Shown: in pieces, positions 1 through 9,165 of the stretch | Layout of the letters: each line of letters opens with the position of its first letter | Numbering within the stretch: the stretch's first letter is position 1 | From: Sporolactobacillus sp. CQH2019 | Lineage (GTDB): Bacteria > Bacillota > Bacilli > Bacillales > Sporolactobacillaceae | Direction of reading: 5' to 3' | Length of the DNA stretch: 50,205 nucleotides | Assembly (NCBI RefSeq): GCF_028765345.1 | Contig: NZ_JARAJZ010000004.1 | Span: 332,125 to 382,329, forward strand | The notes under the pieces: model-generated | Databases searched by the model: none | Told to the model about the DNA's origin: nothing | Seen by the model: the letters and a program-made list of their open reading frames with translations, nothing else | Position numbers and translations under genes: made by a program

Positions 1-18
1 AGACTGCTCCACCCCGCG
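1..18 (-). tRNA. initiator tRNA-Met, 5' end only (partial)
   Basis: Read on the minus strand, these 18 bases are CGCGGGGTGGAGCAGTCT. This is the 5' acceptor arm and the start of the D arm of a bacterial initiator tRNA-Met, and it nearly matches the B. subtilis one as I remember it. The rest, including the CAU anticodon, lies beyond the window edge, so the identity rests on 18 bases. Confidence 0.65.
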
Positions 19-897
19 ATAATTTTCAGTTCTTCCGCCGCTGCTTATGATGAATAAGCTCGTCAATGGTACAGCCTTTTCGCGGCACAAACAATATTGT
101 ACCATCGATGAATGGAAATAGCAACTATTTTTCAATAAATCATACTGCGTGAACCCATTTAGGCTTATTGATCAAAATTTTCATTGATGAAATGGCCCTG
201 TCCGATCGTCCGGCAACTCATATCTATGGTTTTTTTAGAACTTCCGCCGCCCGATCTGCACGTAAAAAATCGGCCCGGAAACAGAATGACTGCCGCCGGG
301 CCGGCTTATAAGATAAACATAAATAAAGTTGTTGGATCGGAACAATACAAACAGCATGCTTTCATTGAAATGGCCATGTGAAAACAGTTGTCTGCTCATC
401 CAATCGTTCAATGATTCAATCTGAGGTTTCACGACAAAAAGTGTTCTCTCCCGCTCTCTAATAAGCGGTAAGAAAAAAACGGCTTCCGGTTGACAGATCG
501 TGCGCAGCAATCCGATCAAATTTAGGCAGTAAACCAAGCCGCGAAAGGATCAAACCAAACGATTAAAAAGTTAAACTGAAAAAAAGCGGTTACGCCAAAA
601 AACCAAGATGCCGCTCTGAATCAGGCCAATCCCGCTTCGATTCGCCGGAAACCCGCACCGAAATTAAATTCGGGATTTAGAAGGAATCCGCCTGAATCAG
701 CATGACGAAAAAGTCTATCCATTCCCTATTTTTTGGCCTTTTACTTTATTTCTATCGGATTTAGGCGCTTCCGGCGCTGCTGCGCCACAGCGCTGTCCTC
801 AGCAAAAGATTTTTAATTCGGTAAAACCGCTTTTGTTGTCAGTCACTCTATCGGAGTGCGCCATTTGGGCCGACTTGCAGTATTCCCGTTCTGTCAG
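19..897. other. gene-free stretch downstream of purA
   Basis: I see no credible gene here. The short open frames lack Shine-Dalgarno sites and recognisable protein sequence. The stretch holds a minus-strand terminator at 265-302, an ATGGTAC/GTACCAT inverted repeat around 66-108, and two similar copies of a TTCATTGA..AAATGGCC motif near 180 and 361. The 740-830 part is rich in GCGC-type self-complementary words. It may be decayed sequence. Confidence 0.5.
265..302 (-). terminator. rho-independent terminator, minus strand
   Basis: On the minus strand GGCCCGG (296-302) pairs with CCGGGCC (272-278). The hairpin is followed by GATTTTTT. It lies about 600 bases after the purA stop with nothing recognisable between, so it could end a long purA 3' UTR or an unrecognised RNA. 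Confidence 0.6.
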
Positions 898-2184
898 TCA
901 GGCAAAGACACTGCGCACTTCAATTGTTTGTCTGCGGTCGGGACCGACCGAGAACAGGGAAAGCGGGACTCCGGAGAGCTGTGAGATGCGCTCCATGTAG
1001 TGACGGGCATTCTGCGGCAGGTCCGAAAGTGAATCCGCCTGCGTAATGTCTTCCGTCCAGCCGGGCATCTCTTCATAAATCGGGCGGCACTGTGCCAATA
1101 TATTCAGGCTTGCCGGAAATTCTTCGATCACCCGGCCCTGGTATTCGTAGGCTTTGCAGATTTTTACCGTTTCAAGGCCGGTCAGTACATCGATACAATT
1201 CAGCGACAGATCGGTCAGTCCGCCGACGCGGCGGGAATGGCGCAGGACAACGCTGTCAAACCAGCCGATCCGGCGCGGGCGTCCCGTGACTGTTCCGTAT
1301 TCATGGCCGGTTTCACGGATCCGATCACCGATCTCATTGTTCAGTTCGGTCGGAAACGGCCCGTCTCCCACGCGTGTCGTATAGGATTTTGCGCAGCCGA
1401 CCACATGATTGATTTTTGTCGGACCGACACCTGCGCCGATTGTTACTCCTCCGGCCACCGGATTGGATGAAGTCACAAAAGGATAGGTCCCCTGATCGAT
1501 ATCCAGCATGCAGCCCTGCGCTCCTTCGAAGAGCACTCGTTTGCCTGCGTCCAGCGCATCGTTTAATACAACCGATGTATCGCAGACAAGACGGCGCACA
1601 CGTTCGCCGTAAGCAAGGTACTCGCTGTAGATATCGTCAAGATCAAAGCCTTCGCTGTCATACATTTTTTCCAGCAGGCGGTTTTTTTCAGCAAGATTTT
1701 TCCCCAGTTTCTTCTTAAATGTTTCCGGTTCAAGCAGGTCGGCCATCCGGATTCCGACTCTCGCCGCTTTATCCATGTATGCCGGACCGATCCCTTTCTG
1801 AGTCGTACCGATCTTCGACGCGCCTTTTCTCTTTTCTTCAAGCGTATCCAGTTTCAAATGATAGGGTAGGACAAGATGCGCACGATTGCTGATCCGCAGA
1901 TTGTCCGTTTTAATGCCCTGTCCTTCCATATAATCCAGTTCTCTGCACAATGATTTCGGATTGATAACCATTCCGTTGCCAAGCACACAGATTTTATTAT
2001 CATAAAGAATACCTGAAGGCATCAGCTGCAGTTTATATTTTTTTTCATTCCAGACAATCGTATGGCCCGCATTATCTCCGCCTTGATAACGGGAGACAAC
2101 TTCCGCGTTCTCTGAAAGATAGTCTGTAATTTTTCCCTTTCCTTCATCGCCCCACTGGGCACCCACTACAACTACAGAAGACAT
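898..2184 (-). CDS. purA: adenylosuccinate synthetase
   Basis: Cytosolic GTP-dependent enzyme joining IMP and aspartate to adenylosuccinate, the first committed step from IMP to AMP. The N-terminus [18 protein letters not shown] carries the family's GDEGKGK nucleotide-binding loop. QGGDNAGHT, the [11 protein letters not shown] segment and the [10 protein letters not shown] region follow in the usual order. The protein is 428 residues, the normal length. The frame stays open nine codons further upstream, but ATG at 2184 has an AGGGGG ribosome site 7 bases before it and fits the family start. It follows dnaB on the same strand after a 159-base gap that holds its own promoter and PurBox pair, so it is probably a separate transcript under purine control. 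Confidence 0.97.
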   Translation of the reverse strand: MSSVVVVGAQWGDEGKGKITDYLSENAEVVSRYQGGDNAGHTIVWNEKKYKLQLMPSGILYDNKICVLGNGMVINPKSLCRELDYMEGQGIKTDNLRISNRAHLVLPYHLKLDTLEEKRKGASKIGTTQKGIGPAYMDKAARVGIRMADLLEPETFKKKLGKNLAEKNRLLEKMYDSEGFDLDDIYSEYLAYGERVRRLVCDTSVVLNDALDAGKRVLFEGAQGCMLDIDQGTYPFVTSSNPVAGGVTIGAGVGPTKINHVVGCAKSYTTRVGDGPFPTELNNEIGDRIRETGHEYGTVTGRPRRIGWFDSVVLRHSRRVGGLTDLSLNCIDVLTGLETVKICKAYEYQGRVIEEFPASLNILAQCRPIYEEMPGWTEDITQADSLSDLPQNARHYMERISQLSGVPLSLFSVGPDRRQTIEVRSVFA

Positions 2185-2225
2185 GATGTAGCCCCCTAAT
2201 GATTTATTCACTCAAGCCATCATCA

Positions 2226-2302
2226 AGTCTAACAGTTTTCCGTCTAAAAAGTCAACGAAAAAACGAACGTTCATATTTAAAACCCGGTTTTTGTTCGGAT
2301 TT
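2226..2302 (-). promoter_or_regulatory. purA promoter with tandem inverted PurBoxes (PurR operator)
   Basis: On the minus strand there is AAATCCGAACAAA (2290-2302), 12 of 13 to the PurBox consensus AWWWCCGAACWWT. It is followed 18 bases later by the inverted box AACGTTCGTTTTT (2259-2271), 11 of 13. Next come a -35 TTGACT (2250-2255), an 18-base spacer and a -10 TAGACT (2226-2231). Two inverted PurBoxes 16-18 bases apart just upstream of the -35 are the known PurR operator design in Bacillus pur genes. PurR itself is not in the window. Confidence 0.75.
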
Positions 2303-2343
2303 AAAATGTTCGTCATCGGCCGGAATGGCTGACTCTGCAGGCC

Positions 2344-3714
2344 CTACGCACCGGGGGGCATATCTTCTGCCTGATGTTTCCGGTCAATATTGACAAATTT
2401 ATTGTATTCCTTGATAAAAGCCAGTTCGACCGTCCCCACGGGTCCGTTTCGCTGCTTGGCGATGATGATTTCGATGATGTTCTGTTTTTCGCTTTCTTTA
2501 TCGTAGTAGTCGTCTCGATACAGAAAAGCCACGACATCGGCATCCTGTTCGATACTGCCTGATTCACGGATGTCACTCATCATCGGCCGTTTGTCCTGTC
2601 TGGATTCAACGCCGCGCGAAAGCTGCGACAGGGCAATGACCGGCACGTCCAGCTCACGCGCCATTGCTTTCAGTGTTCTGGAGATCTCGGAAACTTCCTG
2701 CTGCCTGTTTTCCTGGCGGCGCGGGCCGCCCGATCCCAAAATCAGCTGCAGGTAGTCAATAATGACTATATCCAGACCTTTTTCTTGTTTTAATCTTCGG
2801 CATTTTGCCCGAATATCATTCACTCGGATACTCGGGGAATCGTCGATATAGATTCTCGCCTGCGACAGGCTTCCCATAGCCATCGTCAGCTTCTGCCAGT
2901 CGTCGTCTTCCAGCCTGCCGGTACGCAGCTTCTGGGCATCAATGTTGCCTTCCGCACAGAGCATGCGCATGGCCAGCTGTCTGGCGCCCATTTCAAGGCT
3001 GAAAATCGCCACGCTGGCATCATTTTTCGTAGCCACGTTTTGAGCGATGTTCAGAGCAAAGGCCGTTTTCCCAACGGAAGGCCTGGCCGCAACGATGATC
3101 AGATCGCTTTTCTGAAAACCGGCCGTCATCCGGTCAAGCTCGACGAATCCGGTCGCCGTACCGGTGACGTCGCCCTTCCTGCTCTGAAGCATTTCAATAT
3201 TGTCGTATGTTTCAATCAAAACGTCTTTAATTGTCCGGAATTCGCTCGTCCGTTTTCTCTCGGCGACTTCAAGAATTTCTCTTTCGGCATCGTCGAGTAT
3301 GCTTTCCACACCGTCTTCGCGTGTATAACCTTCGGAAACGATGTGGGTGGCCGTACGGATCAGCCGGCGGAGCAGGGCCTTCTCTGCGACAATATTGCAG
3401 TAATACTCGATATTGGCCGCTGTCGGAGCCGAACCGGCAAGATCCGAAAGATAAGAAACACCGCCGACTTCTTCCAGATGCCGGGCGGACTGAAGAGCGT
3501 CCGTTACGGTCACAACATCGACCGGTTCATTTCGATCCGACAGATCCAGCATCACGGTAAAAATCAGCTGGTGGCTTGTACGGTAAAAATCTTCGGGCGT
3601 GAGCTTTTCCGATGCCGTAATAACTGCCGACGGCTCAAGGAAAACGGCCCCGAGAACAGCCTGCTCGGCTTCCGTATTGTGCGGGGGCGTGCGATCCGCG
3701 AATAAGTCACTCAT
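2344..3714 (-). CDS. dnaB: replicative DNA helicase DnaB
   Basis: Hexameric helicase that unwinds DNA at the fork (called DnaC in B. subtilis). An N-terminal DnaB domain begins at PPHNTEAEQAVLGA (about residues 10-110). The RecA-like ATPase domain has Walker A ARPSVGKTA near residue 210, Walker B IVIIDYLQL near 320, and the DIRESGSIEQDADVV segment near 385. At 456 residues it matches the family, with no intein. ATG 3714 has AAGGGG upstream. It lies 109 bases after rplI on the same strand, as in Bacillus. Confidence 0.97.
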   Translation of the reverse strand: MSDLFADRTPPHNTEAEQAVLGAVFLEPSAVITASEKLTPEDFYRTSHQLIFTVMLDLSDRNEPVDVVTVTDALQSARHLEEVGGVSYLSDLAGSAPTAANIEYYCNIVAEKALLRRLIRTATHIVSEGYTREDGVESILDDAEREILEVAERKRTSEFRTIKDVLIETYDNIEMLQSRKGDVTGTATGFVELDRMTAGFQKSDLIIVAARPSVGKTAFALNIAQNVATKNDASVAIFSLEMGARQLAMRMLCAEGNIDAQKLRTGRLEDDDWQKLTMAMGSLSQARIYIDDSPSIRVNDIRAKCRRLKQEKGLDIVIIDYLQLILGSGGPRRQENRQQEVSEISRTLKAMARELDVPVIALSQLSRGVESRQDKRPMMSDIRESGSIEQDADVVAFLYRDDYYDKESEKQNIIEIIIAKQRNGPVGTVELAFIKEYNKFVNIDRKHQAEDMPPGA

Positions 3715-3823
3715 GCTGTTATCCCCTTATTTATACTTGTTAAGCGGCCGTGCTGACAATTTTCGGCACAGCGTACAATTGCCGGGGAAATCTCTGAAAC
3801 GGCCGGTACGCTGTGAATGCCGC

Positions 3824-4267
3824 TCATTCTTCCGTGACATGCACTTTCACTTTGGCCGTGATCTGCGGATGCAGTTTAAGCGGCACATCCGTAAAACCGA
3901 GGGTGCGTATCGGTTCCGACAGCTCAATTTTCCTTTTATCAATCGAGATGTTCAGTTTTTGAAAAGCCTGTGCGATTTGTTTGCTCGTAATGGAACCGAA
4001 CAAACGGCCGCCTTCTCCGGATTTTGCCTTCAGCTCAATCGTGATCTTTTCTATTGTATTTTTGAGCGCTTCAGCCTGGCGGCGCTCTTCTTTTTCATGC
4101 TCCATTTGTTTCTTTTTTTTCGTATCCAGCTGTTTCAGGCTGCTCTTGCTCGCCGGAACCGCCAGATTTTTTGGAAATAAATAATTTCGGGCATAGCCTT
4201 CGGACACTTCTTTGACTTCGCCTTCGTTGCCTTTACCTTTTACATCTTTAACAAAAATGACTTTCAT
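3824..4267 (-). CDS. rplI: 50S ribosomal protein L9
   Basis: Binds 23S rRNA and projects from the 50S subunit near L1. The N-terminal [21 protein letters not shown] and GYARNYLFP are the L9 signature, followed by a long basic helix and a C-terminal domain ending VKVHVTEE. It is 147 residues. ATG 4267 is the canonical start. A GTG lies one codon upstream, and GGGAGG serves either. The start overlaps the gdpP stop (ATGA type), so the two genes are translationally coupled, as in the Bacillus gdpP-rplI-dnaB cluster. Confidence 0.96.
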   Translation of the reverse strand: MKVIFVKDVKGKGNEGEVKEVSEGYARNYLFPKNLAVPASKSSLKQLDTKKKKQMEHEKEERRQAEALKNTIEKITIELKAKSGEGGRLFGSITSKQIAQAFQKLNISIDKRKIELSEPIRTLGFTDVPLKLHPQITAKVKVHVTEE

Positions 4268-6246
4268 CACGACAAACCTCCCTCAAAATAACTGTCAATG
4301 GCCGCTCTGACCTGTTCTGCAGCTTCGCCGACTGTCGTATTCTTCAGCTGAGTAGCCGCGTTATTCAAGTGTCCGCCGCCGCCGATGCTTTCCATAATGA
4401 GCTGGACATTTACATCGCCGAGAGATCTCGCGCTGACACCGACCTGCCCGTCAGGCCTCAGGCCGATGACAAAGGATGTCCTGATCCCCTCGAGTGTCAG
4501 CAGTGTGTCCGCCGCCTGGGCAAGCAGCACCTGCTCATACTGCTTTTGTTCTTCGCCGACAACAACGGCGATATTGGAGCGATAAATTTTCGTCCTGCGA
4601 ATGAGTTCGGCGCGCTGATTGAATTGATTCAGGTCATCGCTTAAAAATTTCTGGACGAGAATGGTATCCGCTCCGTGCGCACGAAGATAGGACGCCGCGT
4701 CGAAGGTACGGAAACCCGTCCGCAGCGTAAAGTTTTTCGTGTCCACCGCTATGCCGCCCAGCATTGCCGTTGCCTCAATGACTTCCAGCGGACGCTCATT
4801 GGGCTGATACTCCAGCAGTTCCGTGATCAGTTCGGATGTCGAGGATGCATAGGGTTCCATATAAACGAGTACAGGATCCTTAATAAATTCCTCCGCCCGC
4901 CGATGATGATCGATCACGACAACGCGGGGCGTACTTTCCAGAAGCTGCGGATCAACAACCATAGACGGACGATGCGTGTCCACAATCACGACCAGTGTTC
5001 GCCTCGTTGCCTGTCCGCGGGCCTCATCGGCAGAAATAAAGTCGGACCACAGGCTGCGGTTCTCCTGAAGTTCGCGGATCAGCCGGGATACACCGCTCAC
5101 ATTCGGCTCCCGGTCGATAACGATCTTCGCATTGCGTCCATTGGCATGAGCGATTTTCAGGACGCCGATACAGGCCCCCATAGAATCCAGATCGGGCACT
5201 TTATGGCCCATAATCAACACCTGGTCGCTCTCCAGCATCAGTTCCGACAGAGCGTGCGAAATAACCCGTGCGCGGACACGTGTCCTTTTTTCAACAGGAT
5301 TGGACTTGCCGCCGTAAAATTTCACGTCGCCGTCCGGCCGTTTGATCACCGCCTGATCGCCGCCGCGTCCCAGCCCGAGATCAAGAGCGGACTGTGCATA
5401 GGCACCCAGGTCTTCAAGCACCGGGGTTCCCGCCCCGACGCCGATACTGAGCGTTAACGGAATATGGCTGAGGGGAACGGTTTTTTCCCTCACCTTGTCC
5501 AGAATAGAAAAATGTTCTTCTTCTACTGCCGCCAGCTGTTTCTCGTTCAATACCGCGAGAAAGCGATCGGACGCAGTCCGCCGCAGATAGACGCCGTGAT
5601 CCGACGCCCAGGTTTTGATCATCGACGTGGTCTCATTATTAATTGTACTCCTGATCTGGTCTTCAAGACCCTCTGTCACTTCTTTATAATTATCCAGGAA
5701 AATCAGTGCAATCACTGTTTTTTCATTAAAGTATCTTTTTTTAATCTCCAGAATATCGGTAATATCGGTAAAATAGAGCAATCTTTCCGGCCTTTTCAAA
5801 CGTACACGGTATTGCCGCTCGTGAATCGTGATGATGATTGATGATTCTTTATCCGATGAGATGAATTCCGCCAGCTCCTCGGAGATCTCCTTTACATTTT
5901 TTCCAATATTTGTTTCTTTGCCGCCGGCAATTTTATTGAGATACACGTTGCACCATTCAATTTGCTCGGATTCATCGTAAAGAATAATCCCGATCGGCAT
6001 CCGCAGCAGTACTTCGCCGCCGACATTTTTAATGCGGTAGGAAAGCCCCGCAACATATTCGATCAGTTCTTTATCAAATTGTGTCTCATTAAACACAAAC
6101 CAGACGGCAAAAAGAGCCAGCAGAACCAGCCCTGCCAGAGCAAGCATCCAGTTCAGAAACGCAATAAAAATTAGAAAGAGGAGACACAACAGACCGAGTA
6201 AGACGAGCTGGTCGCTGCGCCATCGGTGTTTAAATCGGTTTGCCAA
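4267..6246 (-). CDS. gdpP: cyclic-di-AMP phosphodiesterase GdpP
   Basis: Membrane-anchored enzyme that hydrolyses c-di-AMP, a second messenger for potassium, turgor and wall homeostasis. Two transmembrane helices (about residues 13-53) precede a PAS domain (about 80-150) and a degenerate GGDEF domain (about 170-300, with [13 protein letters not shown]). The DHH phosphoesterase domain has [11 protein letters not shown] and VVVIDHHRR, and the DHHA1 domain has [11 protein letters not shown] near the C-terminus. All catalytic Asp/His motifs are present. At 659 residues it is full length. The best start is TTG at 6246, with GGGAG nine bases upstream; no ATG lies nearby. The DUF2232 membrane protein YybS that usually precedes it in Bacillus is absent. 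Confidence 0.96.
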   Translation of the reverse strand: MANRFKHRWRSDQLVLLGLLCLLFLIFIAFLNWMLALAGLVLLALFAVWFVFNETQFDKELIEYVAGLSYRIKNVGGEVLLRMPIGIILYDESEQIEWCNVYLNKIAGGKETNIGKNVKEISEELAEFISSDKESSIIITIHERQYRVRLKRPERLLYFTDITDILEIKKRYFNEKTVIALIFLDNYKEVTEGLEDQIRSTINNETTSMIKTWASDHGVYLRRTASDRFLAVLNEKQLAAVEEEHFSILDKVREKTVPLSHIPLTLSIGVGAGTPVLEDLGAYAQSALDLGLGRGGDQAVIKRPDGDVKFYGGKSNPVEKRTRVRARVISHALSELMLESDQVLIMGHKVPDLDSMGACIGVLKIAHANGRNAKIVIDREPNVSGVSRLIRELQENRSLWSDFISADEARGQATRRTLVVIVDTHRPSMVVDPQLLESTPRVVVIDHHRRAEEFIKDPVLVYMEPYASSTSELITELLEYQPNERPLEVIEATAMLGGIAVDTKNFTLRTGFRTFDAASYLRAHGADTILVQKFLSDDLNQFNQRAELIRRTKIYRSNIAVVVGEEQKQYEQVLLAQAADTLLTLEGIRTSFVIGLRPDGQVGVSARSLGDVNVQLIMESIGGGGHLNNAATQLKNTTVGEAAEQVRAAIDSYFEGGLS

Positions 6247-7008
6247 TTTTTTCAGCTCCCACGGCCGAATTTGCCCGTTCAGGGCGGTACAAAAGTTTCC
6301 GCTGATTTCCGCGGATCCCGCTGCCGTTTGCCTTCGCCGCCCTTTTCAGGACATATTCGCGAGCATGCTTCCGAAATATATGGCATCCGGCAAGTCTGGA
6401 AACGATGCCGGACTCCGTACCACGGCCTTCCATGAATTTAGAATCTTAAGGTCCGCATCTGCTTTCGAAAGAGGATTAGGAAACTTTGTTCCGCCAAGCC
6501 TTCTGTGCAGATAAAGCCTGAGTTGCGCTTATACTATAATCCCTTAAAGTTTTATGCTCTCCGATCGTATAAAAAAAGAAACCGGCACCTCCCGTAAATA
6601 TCAGTATTCTACAGGATCCGCTGAATTCGCGTTTTTAACAGCCTTTGCTTTTGTATGATCTGACTCACGGATATTAAAATTCAAGTTAATTATACTCAAT
6701 ATTCCTCTCGATTGCAGTAATCAGTGAGTTTTTTCACTGAATCCCTCTTTTCCTCTTCCGAATGTCAATCGTCGCCGGTCGGCCGCTTCACCCAGAGTCC
6801 GAGGCAATCGAAAATTCTTGCTCCGGTACAGGTCAGAGCGCAGCCATGGATCCGGGCATCACGTCAAGAAGATCCGGGCAAAAAAAAATAACCGCGGCCG
6901 CGAGACCTCGGCTTGAAAAAATCAATTATTCGGCGTTTCTCCTGCCTCTGACTTCCCAGCTGCTTTTACCCTGCATCCGATTCTAGCCTTTCCTTATATA
7001 GATCGAAC
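6247..7008. other. gene-free stretch between gdpP and katA
   Basis: No supported gene. In Bacillus this side of gdpP usually holds yybS, but I find no trace of a multi-membrane-segment frame. The minus strand has a TATAGT around 6532-6537 but no good -35 partner. A run of nine T on the minus strand next to the GCGGCCGC palindrome (6880-6905) could end the katA transcript, but the stem is poor. Confidence 0.45.
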
Positions 7009-8451
7009 TTATTTAATTTCATCCAATTCAATATTCAGCGCCTTGGCAACACGAGTCCCGTAATCCGGGTCGGCTTGATAAAAATGTTTCGTTTGCAGAA
7101 TTTTCACTGCCTGGCTGTCTACGGAACCCAGATTTTTTGCAATCGTTTGAATCAGACGATCCCGTTCGTCGGTACTCATGACGTGGTATAAACGGCCGGC
7201 CGCAGAGTAGTAGTCGGTATCATATGGCTTGAAATCACCCAGTTTCCCGTGCACTTCATCCTGATGGATTCGAGCACCCGGATCTTCGACCGGTCCCCCG
7301 TGACTGTTCGGTTCATAGTTGACAGAGCCATCCTGCCCCTGCGCCATAAACCCGTCCCGTTCGTAGTTGTGTACTTCATTTAACGGACGATTGACCGGCA
7401 ATTGTTCATAGTTCACACCGAGTCGGTAACGTTCGGCATCTTTATAAGCAAATAAACGTCCTTGAAGGAGTTTATCGGGTGAAGCTTCAATTCCGGGAAC
7501 AAAGTTCGCCGGTGAAAAGGCCGCCTCCTCGATCTCATCGAAATAGTTCGTCGGATTTTGATTGAGGGTAAATTCACCGACTTCAATCAACGGGTAATCT
7601 TTATGCGACACAACTTTGGTGACGTCGAAAATATCATATTTGTAATCCAGTCCGGCTTGATAGGGCAGGATTTGTACGTAAACCTTCCATGAAGGGAAAT
7701 CACCGGTTTCAATGGCGTTAAATAATTCATTCTGCAGGTAGTCCGTATCTTCACTGGCGGCCTTGGCGGCGACCTCATCGGTCATATTTTGAACGCCCTG
7801 CTGGGTAATGAAGTGATATTTTACCCAGAATATCTCGCCTTTGCCGTTCACCCACTTAAAAGTATGGCTGCCATAGCCATTCATCGTGCGATAACTGGCT
7901 GGGTTGCCCCGGTCGCCCATTAGATAGGTCACTTGATGCACGGATTCGGGAGAATGAGCCCAAAAGTCCCATTGCATGTCGTTATCCCGCCGGTGAGTCC
8001 GCGGATCACGTTTTTGCGAGTGAATGAAATCGGGAAATTTCAGCGGATCATTTACAAAGAAGACCGGCGTATTGTTACCGACAATGTCGTAATTTCCCTG
8101 CTGACTGTAGAATTTCAGCGCAAAGCCGCGAACATCGCGGATGGTATCCGGATAACCCGATTCGCCGGCTACTTGTGAAAATCGAAGAAGAATCGGCGTT
8201 TCTTTTCCGGTTCCGTTAAACAAGTCTGCCTTAGTATATTCGCTCATGTCATGGGTCAGCTTAAATATCCCTTTGGCACCAGCTCCCTTGGCGTGGACAA
8301 CCCGTTCCGGGATGCGTTCACGATTAAAATGAGCCAGCTTTTCCAGCAACTGATAATCCTGAATGAGTACGGGACCCCGCTCGCCGGCTGTCAGAGAATG
8401 ATTGTTGTCGGCCCATGGCTGCCCCGCTTCCGTCGTTAATTGATCCGTCAT
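7009..8451 (-). CDS. katA: heme catalase (small-subunit, clade 3 type)
   Basis: Cytosolic tetrameric enzyme that dismutates hydrogen peroxide. The distal His lies in RVVHAKGAGAKG (residue 53) and the distal Asn in VGNNTPVFFVND (about 126-127). The proximal heme Tyr is in GRLFAYKDAERYRLG (about 336). The 480 residues with no C-terminal flavodoxin-like domain mark the small-subunit class. ATG 8451 has AGAGGGGGG upstream. It stands alone on the minus strand. Its promoter overlaps a PerR-like box, so peroxide induction is likely. The gene is not part of the usual origin cluster and may have been inserted here. Confidence 0.96.
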   Translation of the reverse strand: MTDQLTTEAGQPWADNNHSLTAGERGPVLIQDYQLLEKLAHFNRERIPERVVHAKGAGAKGIFKLTHDMSEYTKADLFNGTGKETPILLRFSQVAGESGYPDTIRDVRGFALKFYSQQGNYDIVGNNTPVFFVNDPLKFPDFIHSQKRDPRTHRRDNDMQWDFWAHSPESVHQVTYLMGDRGNPASYRTMNGYGSHTFKWVNGKGEIFWVKYHFITQQGVQNMTDEVAAKAASEDTDYLQNELFNAIETGDFPSWKVYVQILPYQAGLDYKYDIFDVTKVVSHKDYPLIEVGEFTLNQNPTNYFDEIEEAAFSPANFVPGIEASPDKLLQGRLFAYKDAERYRLGVNYEQLPVNRPLNEVHNYERDGFMAQGQDGSVNYEPNSHGGPVEDPGARIHQDEVHGKLGDFKPYDTDYYSAAGRLYHVMSTDERDRLIQTIAKNLGSVDSQAVKILQTKHFYQADPDYGTRVAKALNIELDEIK

Positions 8452-8501
8452 CTTTAATTCCCCCCTCTATCAAATGATCACAGGCAATTTTCTTATTTAC
8501 A

Positions 8502-8535
8502 TGATAATCATAATAAAGTGACACCATTTATACAA
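8502..8535 (-). promoter_or_regulatory. katA promoter overlapped by a PerR/Fur-family box
   Basis: On the minus strand there is a -35 TTGTAT (8530-8535), a 17-base spacer and a -10 TATGAT (8507-8512). The 15-mer TTATTATGATTATCA (8502-8516) covers the -10 and differs from the PerR consensus TTATAATNATTATAA at two positions. Overlap with the -10 fits repression. PerR is favoured over Fur because the target is a catalase; the two boxes differ little. Confidence 0.65.
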
Positions 8536-8664
8536 GAGCGATACCGCAAGGGAAAAAGCTGCCGCGAATGATTCATAAACCGGCACTGACGCGGTACTCT
8601 CGCTCGCTCCGGCCGGCGGGGACCGATTTCCTCACGATGGCTGTCAACGGAAGCGTAGCGGCCG

Positions 8665-8693
8665 TTGCAATGACGTTAATAACGGTGTAAAAT
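8665..8693 (+). promoter_or_regulatory. sigma-A type promoter with cre-like site downstream
   Basis: TTGCAA (8665-8670), a 17-base spacer and TAAAAT (8688-8693). Just downstream, AGAAAGCGTTTTAA (8716-8729) resembles a catabolite-response element (12 of 14 to TGAAAGCGTTTTCA). The nearest plus-strand gene begins at 9166. Confidence 0.5.
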
Positions 8694-9092
8694 AATACTT
8701 GTTAGTTTTAAATTGAGAAAGCGTTTTAAATGAACCGATAGATGCCCGAATTCTTCTTCCCGTTTGTTCCCACAGGGTGAGTGAACAAGCAGCGATATTT
8801 CGTTGTTTCAACGCTCTAAAAGAATTGGGCCTTTTTCGTATTGATTCTTTTTATATCGGCAGTTTTAGGCTAAAGTGTCATTCGAGAGTTGGTGCAGATC
8901 ATGGCTGTTATCACTGCGCGGGACGCCTTGAAACGCAAAGATGCGGGACGCAGTTCCGTTATCCGTTCAGGCAGAAGAACGGCCGGGGAAGCTTTTCCGG
9001 CCTTGGCGCGCTATCCGGCTGGTCTTTTTAAATTCACCCGTTTCCTGTTCCCGGCGGGTCCAGTAAAGAATAAAAGAATGCTTTTAAAAAGA

Positions 9093-9118
9093 CAATCCTT
9101 TTCCGGATTGCCTTTTCT
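9093..9118 (+). terminator. leader hairpin (possible attenuator) before the cation transporter
   Basis: CAATCC (9093-9098) pairs with GGATTG (9105-9110), extended by flanking A/T pairs and followed by CCTTTTCTCTTT. It sits about 45 bases before the start codon. It is either a weak terminator of an upstream RNA or a regulatory attenuator. Confidence 0.4.
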
Positions 9119-9165
9119 CTTTATTAATTTTCCTCAAGCAAACAATTTAAGGGGGGTGAATCTTT

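Larger units (their letters stand above)
8536..9165 (+). other. gene-free stretch; probable long leader of the cation transporter
   Basis: There is no convincing gene. The frames at 8777-9031 and 8889-9176 lack family features and good ribosome sites. A good plus-strand promoter sits at 8665-8693 and a hairpin with a short T-rich tail at 9093-9116, directly before the transporter's ribosome site. That would give a leader of about 470 bases. I do not recognise the manganese (yybP-ykoY) or other known riboswitch cores in it. Confidence 0.4.

Noticed and set aside
235-537. Minus-strand frame of 100 codons
   Set aside because: It spans a clear terminator hairpin, lacks a ribosome site and resembles no family.
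8690-9165. Manganese (yybP-ykoY) riboswitch before the cation transporter
   Set aside because: The conserved core sequences of that class are not present.
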